A DNA stretch of 64,000 nucleotides from Pseudoflavonifractor sp. MSJ-37 (GCF_018917965.1 NZ_JAHLPP010000001.1:310001-374000); one strand, 5' to 3'. Counted from the stretch's first letter, positions 1-8,924 are shown. Made by a program: numbers and translations. The notes: a model not told the origin generated them from the sequence alone.

Positions 1-1
1 C

Positions 2-622
2 GCCACCGCGTCCTGGGAGAACGGCCAGTCCGTGGCCCGCGCCAGCGGCCTGACCCTCTGCGTCAAGCCCGGCGCCAAGTATATCGTGGCCAACGGCCGC
101 TATCTGTATGTGGCCGGCGGCGTGCGGCAGAACAACGGCAATATGATGGTCCCCGCCTGGGTGCTGGCCAAAGCCCTGGGCGCCAAGTCCGGCTGGGACG
201 AGGCGACCCAGAGCGTGTGCTTCCAGTCCGGCACCGGTCCCATCGCCTCCGGCGACCGCTTTTATAACGCTGACGACCTCTACTGGCTCTCCCGCATCAT
301 CTATGCGGAGAGCGGGAACCAGTCCCTGGCCGGAAAGATCGGCGTGGGCAACGTGATCCTCAACCGGGTGAAGGACAGCCGCTTCCCCAGCACCGTGAAG
401 GGCGTGATCTTCCAGAGCGGCCAGTTCTCTCCGGTCAGAAGCGGCTCCATCTACCGGACGCCCAGCGAGGAGAGCGTCATCGCCGCCAAGCTCTGTCTGG
501 AGGGCGTCAATACCACCGGAAAGAGCCTCTACTTCATCAATCCGTCCGTGTCGCCCAACAGCTGGGCCAGCCGGAACCGCACCTGTGTGGCCACCATCGG
601 GGCCCACGCCTTCTACGCCTGA
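2..622 (+). CDS. Cell wall hydrolase, SleB/CwlJ type, with N-terminal stalk-like domain (5' truncated by window)
   Basis: The reading frame is open from the first base, so the true start lies upstream. The first ~80 residues visible look like a copper-amine-oxidase-N/stalk domain (bases 30-230). From about base 270 to the stop is a Hydrolase_2 domain, with the segment IIYAESGNQS carrying the glutamate expected to be catalytic, followed by GVGNVILNRV and the conserved SLYF and GAHAFYA regions. The family hydrolyses spore cortex or vegetative peptidoglycan. A stalk domain plus Hydrolase_2 is common in secreted clostridial cell wall hydrolases. Whether this one acts in spore germination or on the vegetative wall cannot be told from the fragment. 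A terminator follows directly, so it ends its transcription unit. Confidence 0.85.
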   Translation, partial: ATASWENGQSVARASGLTLCVKPGAKYIVANGRYLYVAGGVRQNNGNMMVPAWVLAKALGAKSGWDEATQSVCFQSGTGPIASGDRFYNADDLYWLSRIIYAESGNQSLAGKIGVGNVILNRVKDSRFPSTVKGVIFQSGQFSPVRSGSIYRTPSEESVIAAKLCLEGVNTTGKSLYFINPSVSPNSWASRNRTCVATIGAHAFYA

Positions 623-634
623 TCGGAATAGGAT

Positions 635-679
635 ATATGGCTCAGCGATGTGCGATGGCATCGCTGAGCCATATTTTTT
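635..679 (+). terminator. Intrinsic terminator after the hydrolase
   Basis: A perfect 16-bp inverted repeat (635-650 pairing with 659-674) has an 8-base loop and is followed by a T-run at 673-679. It lies 13 bases after the hydrolase stop codon. Confidence 0.9.
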
Positions 680-681
680 GC

Positions 682-710
682 TTGCCCGCCGGGCTGGGAT
701 GGGCTATGAT
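682..710 (+). promoter_or_regulatory. Sigma-A promoter for the DUF4317 gene
   Basis: TTGCCC at 682-687 and TATGAT at 705-710 are separated by 17 bases, right after the upstream terminator and about 70 bases before the DUF4317 start codon. Confidence 0.6.
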
Positions 711-781
711 AAGGGGTACACTCGAACCGATATCCTCCGGGCCGCACCGGCCCGATCGAACGACAAGGAAGGGAAAGACCC

Positions 782-1927
782 ATGAACGAAAAAGAAGTCT
801 CCGAGATCCGCCGCCGGTTCCGCCGGGAAAAGACCAGCATCACCCACGTCCGCGGCTGTTATGTGAATGAGAACAAGGAGATCGTCTCCCAGTTCGACCA
901 GTCCCTGGCTATGATGTCCGAGGATGAGCAGGACACCCTGCTGGGCATCCTCCGGCGGGCCCTGTCCGGCGGTCTGGGCCGGAACCTGCTGGGCATCAGC
1001 TTCGACACCCAGCAGGTGGTCCACAGCGAGGAGCACGGTCTCCTCATGTCCCTGCGGGATTCCGGCCTGAAGGACGAGGACGCGATCGCCGCCTTCTTCG
1101 GGAAGGTGATCGACACAGTGCCTCTGGAGGGGAGCTACCTGATCCTGCTGGCCCACGACCGCTATGATGTGCCCTATCGCTCCAAGGACGGCATGGACCA
1201 GGCGGATGCCTCCGACCAGGTGTACTCCTATATCCTGTGCGCCCTGTGCCCCATCAAGCTGACCAAGCCCGCCCTGAGCTATAAGATCGAGGAGAACGTG
1301 TTCCGGAGCCGGACCATCGACTGGGTGGTCTCCAATCCGGAGGTGGGCTTCCTGTTCCCGGCCTTCAACGACCGGAGCGCCGACCTGTACGAGACCCTCT
1401 ACTACACCCGGAGCAGCGGCGACAGCCGGGAGGAGCTGTCCCAGGCCCTCTTCGGCCAGCCTCTGCCCATGCCTGCCGACCAGCAGAGGGAGACCTTCCA
1501 GGCCATCCTCTCCGACACGCTGGAGGACGAGTGCGACATGGACACCATCCAGGCCGTCCACGATCAGATCAGCCTGCTCCTGGAGGAGCACAAGCAGGAC
1601 AAGGAGGCGGAGCCTCTGGTCATGGACCGGGACGCCATCGGCGGCGTGCTGGCCTCCTGCGGTGTCTCCCGGTCTCAGGTGGACCTGTTCAGCGAGGCCT
1701 ATGACGCCCAGTTCGGCGAGGGGGCCAAGCTCCCGCCTCAGAACCTGGTGGATGTGAAGAAGCTGGAGGTCAAGATGCCCAGCGTCATGATCCGGGTGGA
1801 CCCGGACCGGGGCGATCTGGTGGAGACCCGGGTGATCGACGGCGTGAAGTACATCCTGATCCGGGCGGACGAGAACGTGGAGGTCAACGGCGTGTCCATC
1901 CAGATCATCGACAGAGACGTCCCGTGA
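782..1927 (+). CDS. DUF4317 domain-containing protein
   Basis: A 381-residue soluble protein beginning MNEKEVSEIRRRFRREK and spanning the whole DUF4317 family, which is widespread in Clostridia and has no known function. There is no signal peptide or membrane segment. The first third is charged and helical; the C-terminal part (about residue 320 on) is a small beta-rich segment ending in a repeated valine/isoleucine pattern. The start is supported by AAGGAAGGG at 766-774. It is monocistronic: its own promoter lies upstream, and its end overlaps the end of a converging, broken XRE gene by 23 bases. Confidence 0.85.
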   Translation: MNEKEVSEIRRRFRREKTSITHVRGCYVNENKEIVSQFDQSLAMMSEDEQDTLLGILRRALSGGLGRNLLGISFDTQQVVHSEEHGLLMSLRDSGLKDEDAIAAFFGKVIDTVPLEGSYLILLAHDRYDVPYRSKDGMDQADASDQVYSYILCALCPIKLTKPALSYKIEENVFRSRTIDWVVSNPEVGFLFPAFNDRSADLYETLYYTRSSGDSREELSQALFGQPLPMPADQQRETFQAILSDTLEDECDMDTIQAVHDQISLLLEEHKQDKEAEPLVMDRDAIGGVLASCGVSRSQVDLFSEAYDAQFGEGAKLPPQNLVDVKKLEVKMPSVMIRVDPDRGDLVETRVIDGVKYILIRADENVEVNGVSIQIIDRDVP

Positions 1928-2314
1928 TCAGGAGGAAGAGCTGGTACAGGCCGTAGGCCAGATCCCAGCCGTCCACGCCGATTGAGTGGAGGAGCCGGAG
2001 AGCCAGTCCCAGTCCCGTCCGCCGCAGGTCAGGAGATAGCCGCCTGCGGCGGACACCCTCCCGTGCCATCGCTACCGCGTCGGACATCATTTTGGCCGCC
2101 GCCTCCTGAGAGAGCGGGGCGGCGGTCCGGGACGGGGCGGTCCGCTCCGCTCCGAGCGCATGAGCTTCTGGAGGCTGACGTCCAGAGCCTCCGCCAGCGG
2201 AGCCAGAGTATCGATGTCCGGGAAGCCGATCCCGCGCTCCCAGCGGCTGACCGCCTTGGGGGGCACGCTGAGCTGCTGGGCCAGATCGACTTGGGTCATC
2301 CTCTGCTTTCTCAT
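1905..2314 (-). pseudogene. XRE-family transcriptional regulator, interrupted by a frameshift
   Basis: From ATG at 2314 the frame encodes a good helix-turn-helix (residues about 5-55; MTQVDLAQQLSVPPKAVSRW and ERGIGFPDIDTLAPLAEAL). It then runs into a proline/arginine stretch and stops at 2087. The alternative minus frame takes over at about 2150 with a plausible continuation (LSQEAAAKMMSDAVAMARE, then a hydrophobic helix ending LYQLFLLITG) and stops at 1905. A single small indel around 2110-2160, in a GC-rich run, would join the two into a ~135-residue regulator of the type with an N-terminal HTH and a C-terminal hydrophobic helix. It may be a real pseudogene or a sequencing error. It lies just downstream of the tRNA-Ala terminator. 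Confidence 0.6.
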
Positions 2315-2332
2315 AAAACGCTCTGGACATAG

Positions 2333-2363
2333 AAAAACCGGAACATCTTTCGATGTTCCGGTT

Positions 2364-2364
<1 letters not shown>
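2333..2364 (-). terminator. Intrinsic terminator after tRNA-Ala
   Basis: A 13-bp perfect stem (2352-2364 with 2335-2347) read on the minus strand, followed by T residues. It begins at the very 3' end of the tRNA. Confidence 0.85.
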
Positions 2365-2439
<75 letters not shown>

Positions 2440-2500
2440 ATATTCTGTTTCTACCTGTACTCCTTCTTGCTGTCTGCTGTTCAGCAAATCAACGTTGCTT

Positions 2501-2529
2501 ATTATAACGCCTCATCTCTAAGATGTCAA
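2501..2529 (-). promoter_or_regulatory. Sigma-A promoter of tRNA-Ala
   Basis: On the minus strand a perfect TTGACA (2529-2524) and perfect TATAAT (2506-2501) are 17 bases apart. They are preceded by an A-rich stretch ending AAAAAAGAGG, which is shared with the tRNA-Leu promoter at 24083. A consensus promoter of this kind is typical for stable RNA genes. Confidence 0.9.
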
Positions 2530-2609
2530 CCTCTTTTTTTGATTTTTTCTGATTCGACTCGACCTCCTTTGATCTGCGCGTTTGGATACTCTTGAGTATA
2601 GAGCGGTAC

Positions 2610-2638
2610 TTGACATCCGCCCGGCACTGTTCTATAAT
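2610..2638 (+). promoter_or_regulatory. Sigma-A promoter for the MATE leader/gene
   Basis: A perfect TTGACA (2610-2615) and perfect TATAAT (2633-2638) with 17-base spacing. Transcription should begin near 2645, about 140 bases ahead of the MATE start codon. Confidence 0.85.
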
Positions 2639-2644
2639 CTGATC

Positions 2645-2765
2645 AGAACAATTGAATGTGTGCCGTGCTCGATCTTGTCCCCGTCGTCCCCACGCACGGC
2701 ACATGACGTCTGAACGAATTGGACAGCGGGTTTCCCTATGACAGCGGAAGCCCGCTGTCTTTTTG
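2645..2765 (+). ncRNA. Structured leader RNA upstream of the MATE transporter (unassigned)
   Basis: The ~120-base leader can form a perfect 9-bp helix (2659-2667 with 2695-2703), flanked by a weaker 5-bp pairing (2649-2653 with 2717-2721), and then a terminator hairpin. A consensus promoter followed by structure, terminator and transporter gene is the layout of a transcription-attenuating riboswitch or attenuator. No known riboswitch consensus was recognised. It could also be an independent small RNA. Function is inference. Confidence 0.4.
2722..2765 (+). terminator. Terminator hairpin inside the MATE leader
   Basis: A 14-bp stem (2722-2735 with 2746-2759, one G-U pair) followed by TTTTT at 2760-2764. 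It sits 20 bases before the MATE start codon, so expression requires read-through or antitermination. Confidence 0.75.
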
Positions 2766-2784
2766 AAGAAAGGACGGTGGTTCG

Positions 2785-4143
2785 ATGGATCGGACCGAGA
2801 ACAGGATGGGGGTCATGCCGATCCGCCGGCTGGTGCTCTCTATGTCCTGGCCCATGATGCTCTCCATGCTGGTGCAGGCATTGTACAATATGGTGGACAG
2901 CGTGTTCGTCTCCTGGCTCAACAACGACGCCTTCGTGGCCCTGTCCCTGGTGTTCCCGGTGCAGAGCCTGATCACCGCGATCCAGGCGGGCACCGGCGTG
3001 GGCGTCAACACCATGCTGTCCCGCCGCCTGGGACAGAAGCGGACGGAGGAGGCCCGGGCCGTGGCGGTCCACGGCTATGCCGTCTATCTATGCTATTGGC
3101 TGGTGTTCGCCCTGGCCGGCTGGTTCGGCGCACGGCCTTTCATGATGCTCTACACGGACCAGGACAGAGTCATCGAATACGGTGTCACCTATCTGCGGAT
3201 CGTGACGATCCTGAGCTTGGGGTCCTGTATGCAGTTCGCCACCGAGCGGGTGCTCCAGGCCGGCGGCAACGCGGTAGGCCCCATGATCATCCAGGGGCTG
3301 GGGGCCGTGACCAATCTGGTGCTGGATCCGATCCTGATCTTCGGTCTGCTGGGCGTCCCGGCCATGGGCGTGGCGGGCGCAGCCCTGGCCACCGGACTGG
3401 GCCAACTGGTGGGGATGCTCATCGGCCTGACCATGGTGGCCCGGAAGGGCGTGGTCAAGGTATCGCTGAAGGGCTTCCGGCCTCAAGCCGCCGTGTTGGC
3501 GGACATCTACCGGATCGGTGTGCCTGCGATCGCCATGCAGTCTCTGTTCACCGTCATGAGCCTGGGCATGAACAAGATCCTCGGCCTGTTCTCGGAGACC
3601 GGCGTGTTCATCATGGGGGCCTATTTCAAGGCCCAGTCCTTCATTTTCATGCCCACTTTCGGTCTGAACAACGGCTTGACGCCGGTGGTGAGCTACAATT
3701 ACGGAGCCAAGTCCCCGGAGCGGGTGAGCGGGGCCATCCGCTTCGCCCTGCAGATCGGCGGGACGATCATGCTGGCGGGCATGCTGATTTTCTGGCTGGT
3801 GCCCGGTCCGCTCCTGAGCCTCTTCCGGGCGGACGAGGCCACCCTGGCCGCCGGGATCCCCGCCCTGCGGATCTTGTCCCTGACCTTCCTGCCCGCCTGC
3901 GTGTCCATCCTGCTGAGTTCTGCGTTCCAGGCGGTGGGGAAGCCCTCCTACAGCCTGTGGCTCAGTCTCTTCCGGCAGATGCTCCTGCTGTTCCCCACGG
4001 CCCTCCTGCTGGGACGGCTGGCGGGACCGGGGGCGGTGTGGTATGCCTTCGTGATCGCGGAGGGCCTGCCCTGCATTGCCGCCGCGCTCCTGTACCGCCG
4101 GGTATACCGCACCGGTATCGCGCCCATCGACGGGCTGTCCTGA
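2785..4143 (+). CDS. MATE family efflux transporter
   Basis: A 452-residue polytopic inner-membrane protein with about twelve hydrophobic helices, the length and layout of MATE (NorM/DinF-like) transporters, which export cationic drugs or metabolites with Na+ or H+ antiport. The family N-terminus is recognisable (PMMLSMLVQALYNMVDSVFV), with the internal repeat beginning near residue 235 (YRIGVPAIAMQSLFTVMSLG). Start ATG 2785 is preceded by AAGGA. It lies behind a promoter, leader and terminator, so it is probably regulated by attenuation. A lipoprotein gene follows 28 bases later and may be cotranscribed. The substrate is not predictable. Confidence 0.9.
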   Translation: MDRTENRMGVMPIRRLVLSMSWPMMLSMLVQALYNMVDSVFVSWLNNDAFVALSLVFPVQSLITAIQAGTGVGVNTMLSRRLGQKRTEEARAVAVHGYAVYLCYWLVFALAGWFGARPFMMLYTDQDRVIEYGVTYLRIVTILSLGSCMQFATERVLQAGGNAVGPMIIQGLGAVTNLVLDPILIFGLLGVPAMGVAGAALATGLGQLVGMLIGLTMVARKGVVKVSLKGFRPQAAVLADIYRIGVPAIAMQSLFTVMSLGMNKILGLFSETGVFIMGAYFKAQSFIFMPTFGLNNGLTPVVSYNYGAKSPERVSGAIRFALQIGGTIMLAGMLIFWLVPGPLLSLFRADEATLAAGIPALRILSLTFLPACVSILLSSAFQAVGKPSYSLWLSLFRQMLLLFPTALLLGRLAGPGAVWYAFVIAEGLPCIAAALLYRRVYRTGIAPIDGLS

Positions 4144-4171
4144 CTCTATCTGACTGCGAGGTCCTATCATC

Positions 4172-5032
4172 ATGAGACGTTCCATCACGATCCTTTTGGC
4201 GGGAGCCATGCTCCTGTCGGTCTCCGCCTGCTCCGGGTCGGCCGGGACCGACGGGATCCCCGCCCCGGCCGACCGCCCCGTGGCCTCAGCGGCGGCATCC
4301 CCGTCTGCTGCGGGAACACCCGCCCTCTCCTGGAGGGATGTCACGGAGGCGGATCTGGAGGACGCCCTCGCCGACCCGGAGGCGTTCCTGACCGGCACCG
4401 GCCCCCGGATCATCCGGCTGGGGAGCGCGGAGGAGCTGGGCCTGGACCTCTACGGCCTCAGCGGGCACTACGGCGGCGGCGTCCTGCTGGTCCCGGCGGT
4501 GGGGGAGCCCCAGTGGTCCGACCAGACCTTCCTGCCGGAGGAGGCTCCGATCCTGCCCATCCTGTGGCAGGGAGACTACGACGGGGACGGCGATGATGAG
4601 CTGGCGGTGGACTACCTCACCGTCAACAGCGCCGCGGAGCACATCTTCGAGCTCCATCTCTATGACCGGACCGAGGGACATTGGACCGATGCCGCCCTCC
4701 GGGCTGCCGACTGGGAGGGGGCCCTCCTGGAGCAGATCGGCTATACCTTCGACGCCCACACCGGTCAGGTGGACCTGACGGTGGACGGCTCGGACAGCAC
4801 CTGCTGGCTGGAGGAGCAGCCGGATCCGGACCCGGAGCGTCCCCTGACCCTCCAGGGGGAGACCTACTTCCGGGAGGAGGACGGCCGGATCACCGCTATC
4901 TTCGGCGTGGGCCTCCGCCTCACCGGTGTGGAGGAGCCCTGGCAGTTCGCCCGCCTGCTGGCGGACGTGGATTGGAACGGGGAGGCCCTGAGCGTGGGAC
5001 ATCTGCGGCTGGAGACCAATTACGGAGCGTGA
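4172..5032 (+). CDS. Putative lipoprotein with FG-GAP-like DxDGDxDDE motif
   Basis: A 286-residue protein with a signal peptide (MRRSITILLAGAMLLSVS) and lipobox SVSAC, so the mature protein should be lipidated at Cys20 and anchored outside the membrane. An Ala/Pro/Ser linker follows to about residue 50. Near residue 133 is DYDGDGDDELAVDYL, an acidic calcium-binding loop like those of FG-GAP/VCBS repeats. The rest is a beta-rich domain that I do not recognise. It follows the MATE gene by 28 bases. The function is unknown. Confidence 0.75.
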   Translation: MRRSITILLAGAMLLSVSACSGSAGTDGIPAPADRPVASAAASPSAAGTPALSWRDVTEADLEDALADPEAFLTGTGPRIIRLGSAEELGLDLYGLSGHYGGGVLLVPAVGEPQWSDQTFLPEEAPILPILWQGDYDGDGDDELAVDYLTVNSAAEHIFELHLYDRTEGHWTDAALRAADWEGALLEQIGYTFDAHTGQVDLTVDGSDSTCWLEEQPDPDPERPLTLQGETYFREEDGRITAIFGVGLRLTGVEEPWQFARLLADVDWNGEALSVGHLRLETNYGA

Positions 5033-5139
5033 GGCTCATCTGAGAAGCCCTTTTTATTCCTATGGGCGGAACGAAAGGGGCTTCCCGCATCCTTATCCGT
5101 CAGTACAGAGCTTTTACGGCGCAGTATAGCGCCTCCTGC

Positions 5140-5167
5140 TTGACTTTACCGCTGTGGAGCATATAAT
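5140..5167 (+). promoter_or_regulatory. Sigma-A promoter of the phosphoketolase gene
   Basis: TTGACT (5140-5145) and TATAAT (5162-5167) with a 16-base spacer, about 36 bases upstream of the start codon. Confidence 0.75.
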
Positions 5168-5202
5168 AACAGCGTGATAAATGAGAGAAGGAGGTCGTTA
5201 TC

Positions 5203-7644
5203 TTGGTGCGAAAGACAGCAGGCGCGGCAAAGACCGCCGCGAAAACCTCGACCCGGATGTCGAAGAAGGGGCCGCTCACCCCGGAGATGCTCCGTAAGAT
5301 CGACGCCTACTGGCGGGCGGCCAACTATCTGGCCGCCGGGCAGATCTATCTGCTGGACGATCCTCTGCTCCGCAAGCCCCTGCGGCCGGAGCATCTGAAA
5401 AAGACCATCGTGGGCCACTGGGGCACGGTGCCGGGGCAGAACTTCATCTATACCCATCTGAACCGGATCATCGTGAAGTACGACCTCGATATGATCTATC
5501 TCTCCGGCCCCGGCCACGGAGGAAACGCGATGGTGGCCCAGACCTATCTGGAGGGCACGTACAGCGAGGTGTATCCTAACATCAGCCGGGATGCGGAGGG
5601 CATGAAGAAGCTCTTCCGGCAGTTCTCCTACCCCGGCGGTATCCCGAGCCACGCTGCCCCGGAGACCCCAGGCTCCATCAATGAGGGGGGCGAGCTGGGC
5701 TACTCTCTGGCCCATGCCTTCGGCGCGGTGCTGGACGATCCCAGCCTGATCGCCGCCTGCGTGGTGGGCGACGGCGAGGCCGAGACCGGGCCTCTGGCTA
5801 CTGCCTGGCACTCCAACAAGTTTCTGGACCCGGTGACAGACGGCGCGGTCCTGCCGATCCTCCACCTGAACGGCTATAAGATCTCCAACCCTACCATCTT
5901 CTCCCGCATCACCCACGAGGAGGTGGAGGACTTCTTCAAGGGGTGCGGCTGGACCCCCCGCTTCGTGGAGGGGGACGACCCGGCCAAGATGCATCAGCAG
6001 ATGGCGGCGGCCCTGGACTGGGCCGTCCGGGAGATCCAGCGCATCCAGCAGAACGCCCGAGCCAATGGCGACACCACCCGTCCCCGCTGGCCCATGATCG
6101 TGTTCCGCTCCCCCAAGGGCTGGACCGGGCCAAAGGAGGTGGACGGCCTCCGGGTGGAGGGGACTTTCCGGTCCCACCAGGTCCCTGTGTCCATCAGCGC
6201 GGACCATCCTGAACACCTGAAGATCCTGGAGGACTGGCTGCGGAGCTACCGCCCGGAGGAGCTCTTCGACCGGAACGGCACCCTCATCCCAGAGCTCCAG
6301 GCCCTGGCCCCCAAAGGGGACCGGCGCATGGGCGCCAATCCCCGAGCCAATGGCGGTCTGCTCCTGCGGGACCTGCGGATCCCGGATTTCCGGGACTATG
6401 CCGTCCCCGTCCCCGCCCCCGGCGCGGTGGAGGGGGAGGACATGACCGAGCTGGGCAAGTTCATCCGGGACATCCTGAAGCGCAACGAGGACGCCCGGAA
6501 TTTCCGGGTGTTCGGCCCGGATGAGACCATGTCCAACCGGCTGGGCGCGGTGTTCCAGGAGAGCGACCGGTGCTGGAACGCCGACCGCACCGACCGGGAC
6601 GACCATCTGGCTCCGGACGGCCGCATCATGGACGGGATGCTCTCAGAGCATATGTGCCAGGGCTGGCTGGAGGGCTATCTCCTCACCGGGCGGCATGGGG
6701 TGTTCAACAGCTATGAGGCCTTCATCCGGATCGTGGACTCCATGTTCGCCCAGCACGCCAAGTGGCTGAAGGTCTGTGCCCAGCTCCCCTGGCGGCAGGA
6801 CATCGCCTCTCTGAACTATATCCTCTCTTCCAATGTGTGGCAGCAGGACCACAATGGGTTTACCCATCAGGACCCGGGCTTCCTGGACCATGTGGCCAAC
6901 AAGAAGGCTGATGTAGTGCGGCTCTACCTGCCCCCGGACGGCAACTGCCTGCTCTCCTGCTTCGACCACTGCATCCGGAGCCGGAACTATGTGAACGTGC
7001 TGGTGACCTCCAAGCATCCCCGGCCCCAGTGGCTGACTATGGATCAGGCCATCAAGCACTGCACCCACGGCATCGGTATCTGGCAGTGGGCCTCCAATGA
7101 TCAGGGGGAGGAGCCCGACATGGTCATGGCCTGCTGCGGCGAGACCCCCACGCTGGAGACTCTGGCCGCCGTGACCATCCTCCACAAGTATCTGCCCGAG
7201 CTGAAGATCCGGGTGATCAACGTGGTGGATCTGATGAAGCTCCAGCCCCATACGGAGCACCCCCATGGGCTGACGGACGAGGACTATGACGCCCTCTTCA
7301 CTGTGGACAAGCCGATCATCTTCGCGTTCCACGGCTACCCCACTCTGATCCACGAGTTGACCTACCGCCGCCGCAACAAGCGGCTCCATGTCCGCGGCTA
7401 TAAGGAAGAGGGGACCATCACCACCCCCTTCGATATGCGGGTGCAGAACGACATCGACCGGTTCCATCTGGTGGAGGACGTGGTGAAGCGTCTGCCCCAG
7501 CTGGGCAACCGGGGCTCCTTCCTGATCCAGCTCATGAAGGACAAGCTGGTGGAGCACAAGCAGTATATCATCACCAACGGCGTGGATATGCCCGAGATCC
7601 GGGACTGGAAGTGGAACGACGGGAAAGGGATCGAGATCGAATGA
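5203..7644 (+). CDS. xfp: Xylulose-5-phosphate/fructose-6-phosphate phosphoketolase
   Basis: An 813-residue thiamine-diphosphate enzyme of normal family length. It splits xylulose-5-phosphate (and/or fructose-6-phosphate) with phosphate into acetyl phosphate and an aldose phosphate in the cytoplasm. Family signatures include [28 protein letters not shown] (the ThDP/Mg site), [18 protein letters not shown] and WRQDHNG-like [15 protein letters not shown] chose TTG 5203 because GGAGG at 5190-5194 is 8 bases upstream; GTG 5206 is the alternative. It has its own promoter and overlaps a small lipoprotein gene by four bases. Together with acetate kinase (58.9-60.1 kb) it would give acetate and ATP from pentoses. 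The dual F6P activity is not predictable from sequence by eye. Confidence 0.95.
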   Translation: MVRKTAGAAKTAAKTSTRMSKKGPLTPEMLRKIDAYWRAANYLAAGQIYLLDDPLLRKPLRPEHLKKTIVGHWGTVPGQNFIYTHLNRIIVKYDLDMIYLSGPGHGGNAMVAQTYLEGTYSEVYPNISRDAEGMKKLFRQFSYPGGIPSHAAPETPGSINEGGELGYSLAHAFGAVLDDPSLIAACVVGDGEAETGPLATAWHSNKFLDPVTDGAVLPILHLNGYKISNPTIFSRITHEEVEDFFKGCGWTPRFVEGDDPAKMHQQMAAALDWAVREIQRIQQNARANGDTTRPRWPMIVFRSPKGWTGPKEVDGLRVEGTFRSHQVPVSISADHPEHLKILEDWLRSYRPEELFDRNGTLIPELQALAPKGDRRMGANPRANGGLLLRDLRIPDFRDYAVPVPAPGAVEGEDMTELGKFIRDILKRNEDARNFRVFGPDETMSNRLGAVFQESDRCWNADRTDRDDHLAPDGRIMDGMLSEHMCQGWLEGYLLTGRHGVFNSYEAFIRIVDSMFAQHAKWLKVCAQLPWRQDIASLNYILSSNVWQQDHNGFTHQDPGFLDHVANKKADVVRLYLPPDGNCLLSCFDHCIRSRNYVNVLVTSKHPRPQWLTMDQAIKHCTHGIGIWQWASNDQGEEPDMVMACCGETPTLETLAAVTILHKYLPELKIRVINVVDLMKLQPHTEHPHGLTDEDYDALFTVDKPIIFAFHGYPTLIHELTYRRRNKRLHVRGYKEEGTITTPFDMRVQNDIDRFHLVEDVVKRLPQLGNRGSFLIQLMKDKLVEHKQYIITNGVDMPEIRDWKWNDGKGIEIE

Positions 7645-7853
7645 GGAGACAGGAGAGATGGCCCGGGACGCTTGGGAGCCTGCTGGTCCTCTGTGCCCTG
7701 ATGTTGAGCGGCTGCGGCGGAGACCACGCGCCGGCGGAGACGCTCCCGCCCACGGAGCCGCCGGTCCAGACGGCAGAGCCGACGCCCTCCGCCTCGCCGG
7801 AGGTCCTGGCAGACTGGTCTGAGGCAGAGACCGCCGCTGCGGAGGGCTATTGA
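7641..7853 (+). CDS. Small putative lipoprotein coupled to phosphoketolase
   Basis: A 70-residue protein whose ATG overlaps the phosphoketolase stop as ATGA (7641-7644), the usual sign of translational coupling. It has an arginine-rich start, a hydrophobic segment and lipobox LMLSGC (Cys at about residue 25), followed by a low-complexity Pro/Thr/Glu/Ala tail with no fold that I recognise. It is followed by a strong terminator. A tiny exported lipoprotein tied to a cytoplasmic enzyme gene is odd. No function can be given. Confidence 0.6.
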   Translation: MRRQERWPGTLGSLLVLCALMLSGCGGDHAPAETLPPTEPPVQTAEPTPSASPEVLADWSEAETAAAEGY

Positions 7854-7873
7854 GCTCCGTCGCCGAAGAAAAT

Positions 7874-7913
7874 AGTGTCCCCCGTCTGTTCGTGCGAGCA
7901 GACGGGGGACACT
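7874..7913. terminator. Bidirectional terminator between converging genes
   Basis: A 15-bp perfect inverted repeat (7874-7888 with 7899-7913). The minus-strand side is followed by TATTTTCTT and the plus side by TTCCATTT. It separates the phosphoketolase unit from the lipoylation operon. Confidence 0.8.
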
Positions 7914-7943
7914 TCCATTTCGCCCGAGCTAGGATCGGACATC

Positions 7944-8924
7944 TCAATCGACGACGGCGGCGGCCATCTCCTCCGCGGAGATACGGTAGACCGCGCCATC
8001 GATGCCATTGGCGCGGAGAGAGGTCAGCACGGAACTGCGCTCATAGGGACATCCGATCAGCGCGGCGCAGATGGTGTCCGCGTCCACAGTGGAAAAGAAA
8101 TCTCCATACACAGCGGCTTCCCGGATCACACCTTTTTGGATATCCAGCTTGAATTGGATCTTGCCGCCCGCGAAGCGGCTCGTCCGGTCGATGGTGAACT
8201 TAGGATCTTTGCCAAAGATCTGGTCCCAGCTCTGGAACCGCTCCCGCGCGATCGTTTGGATACGGGCCTCATCCTCCGGCGTCACCTGGTAGACGTCGGA
8301 GCTTCCGGCCATGATGTGGCGGACCATGGCATCTTTGAACGCCTCGTCATCCATGGGGGTGGGGAGGTGCTCAGAGATATTGGTGACCCGGTCCCGGACC
8401 GATTTGATGCTTTTGGAGACGATCTTATAGCGGTCTACCGTGGTGGAGGCCGCCATCTGCTCGATGTCGGTGTCGAAGAGCAGGGAACCATGGTGTACGA
8501 TACAGTCCCCCAAACGATATTGGGCATTGCCGGAGAATTTTTTCCCATCGATGGTCAGATCGTTGCGGCCGTTGAATGAGGCATCGACGCCCATCTCCCG
8601 CAGTGCGTCGATGACGGGAGCGATGTACTGGCTGAATTCGATCTCGCCGGCCTCCTTGTGCTGGATGAAAGTGAACTGCCAGCCTCCGAGATCGGTATAG
8701 ATCGTGCCGCCGCCGCTCATGCGGCGGACTAGATGGATGCCATGGGCATCGGCATAGGGCTTGTCGATCTCCTCCAGTACATTTTGATATTTGCCTATCA
8801 TCAGTGTAGGGGTCGTGCGCCAAAAAAGGAACACCGTGTCTGGAAGACGTTTTTCCACTGTGAAGTAATATTCCAGCGCGAAGTTATGATAAACATCAGT
8901 GGAGCCGGTCTCAATATAGATCAT
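7944..8924 (-). CDS. lplA: Lipoate--protein ligase (first paralogue)
   Basis: A 326-residue enzyme that activates lipoate (or octanoate) with ATP and transfers it to a lysine on a lipoyl domain. Visible family motifs are RRMSGGGTIYTDLG (lipoyl-AMP pocket), GRNDLTIDGKKFSGNAQ with the expected catalytic lysine, HHGSLLFDTD and SVRDRVTNI. It also has the C-terminal accessory domain (WDQIFGKDPKF onward), so it is a full-length LplA. I start at ATG 8924 because GGAGG lies 6 bases ahead; an ATG at 8930 abuts that GGAGG and is less likely. It overlaps the end of lipA by 14 bases and is the last gene of the lipoylation operon, ending at the shared terminator. Confidence 0.9.
   Translation of the reverse strand: MIYIETGSTDVYHNFALEYYFTVEKRLPDTVFLFWRTTPTLMIGKYQNVLEEIDKPYADAHGIHLVRRMSGGGTIYTDLGGWQFTFIQHKEAGEIEFSQYIAPVIDALREMGVDASFNGRNDLTIDGKKFSGNAQYRLGDCIVHHGSLLFDTDIEQMAASTTVDRYKIVSKSIKSVRDRVTNISEHLPTPMDDEAFKDAMVRHIMAGSSDVYQVTPEDEARIQTIARERFQSWDQIFGKDPKFTIDRTSRFAGGKIQFKLDIQKGVIREAAVYGDFFSTVDADTICAALIGCPYERSSVLTSLRANGIDGAVYRISAEEMAAAVVD

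Noticed and set aside
704-1591. Long open frame on the minus strand opposite the DUF4317 gene
   Set aside because: It mirrors the real gene in a high-GC genome, has low-complexity Gly/Leu/Val/His content and no ribosome binding site. The same holds for the long antisense frames at 3088-4413, 5146-6606, 39857-43066 and 45636-48176.
2645-2765. Guanidine (ykkC or mini-ykkC) riboswitch ahead of the MATE gene
   Set aside because: Such switches often control efflux genes, but the conserved ACGR loops or ykkC core are not present.
2763-4175. 470-residue frame overlapping the MATE gene on the same strand
   Set aside because: Gly/Arg/Pro-rich out-of-frame translation; the 452-residue frame has the membrane helices and family motifs.
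5043-5094. Inverted repeat GAAGCCC...GGGCTTC after the lipoprotein gene
   Set aside because: The stem has a long loop and no T-run follows on either strand, so I did not call it a terminator.
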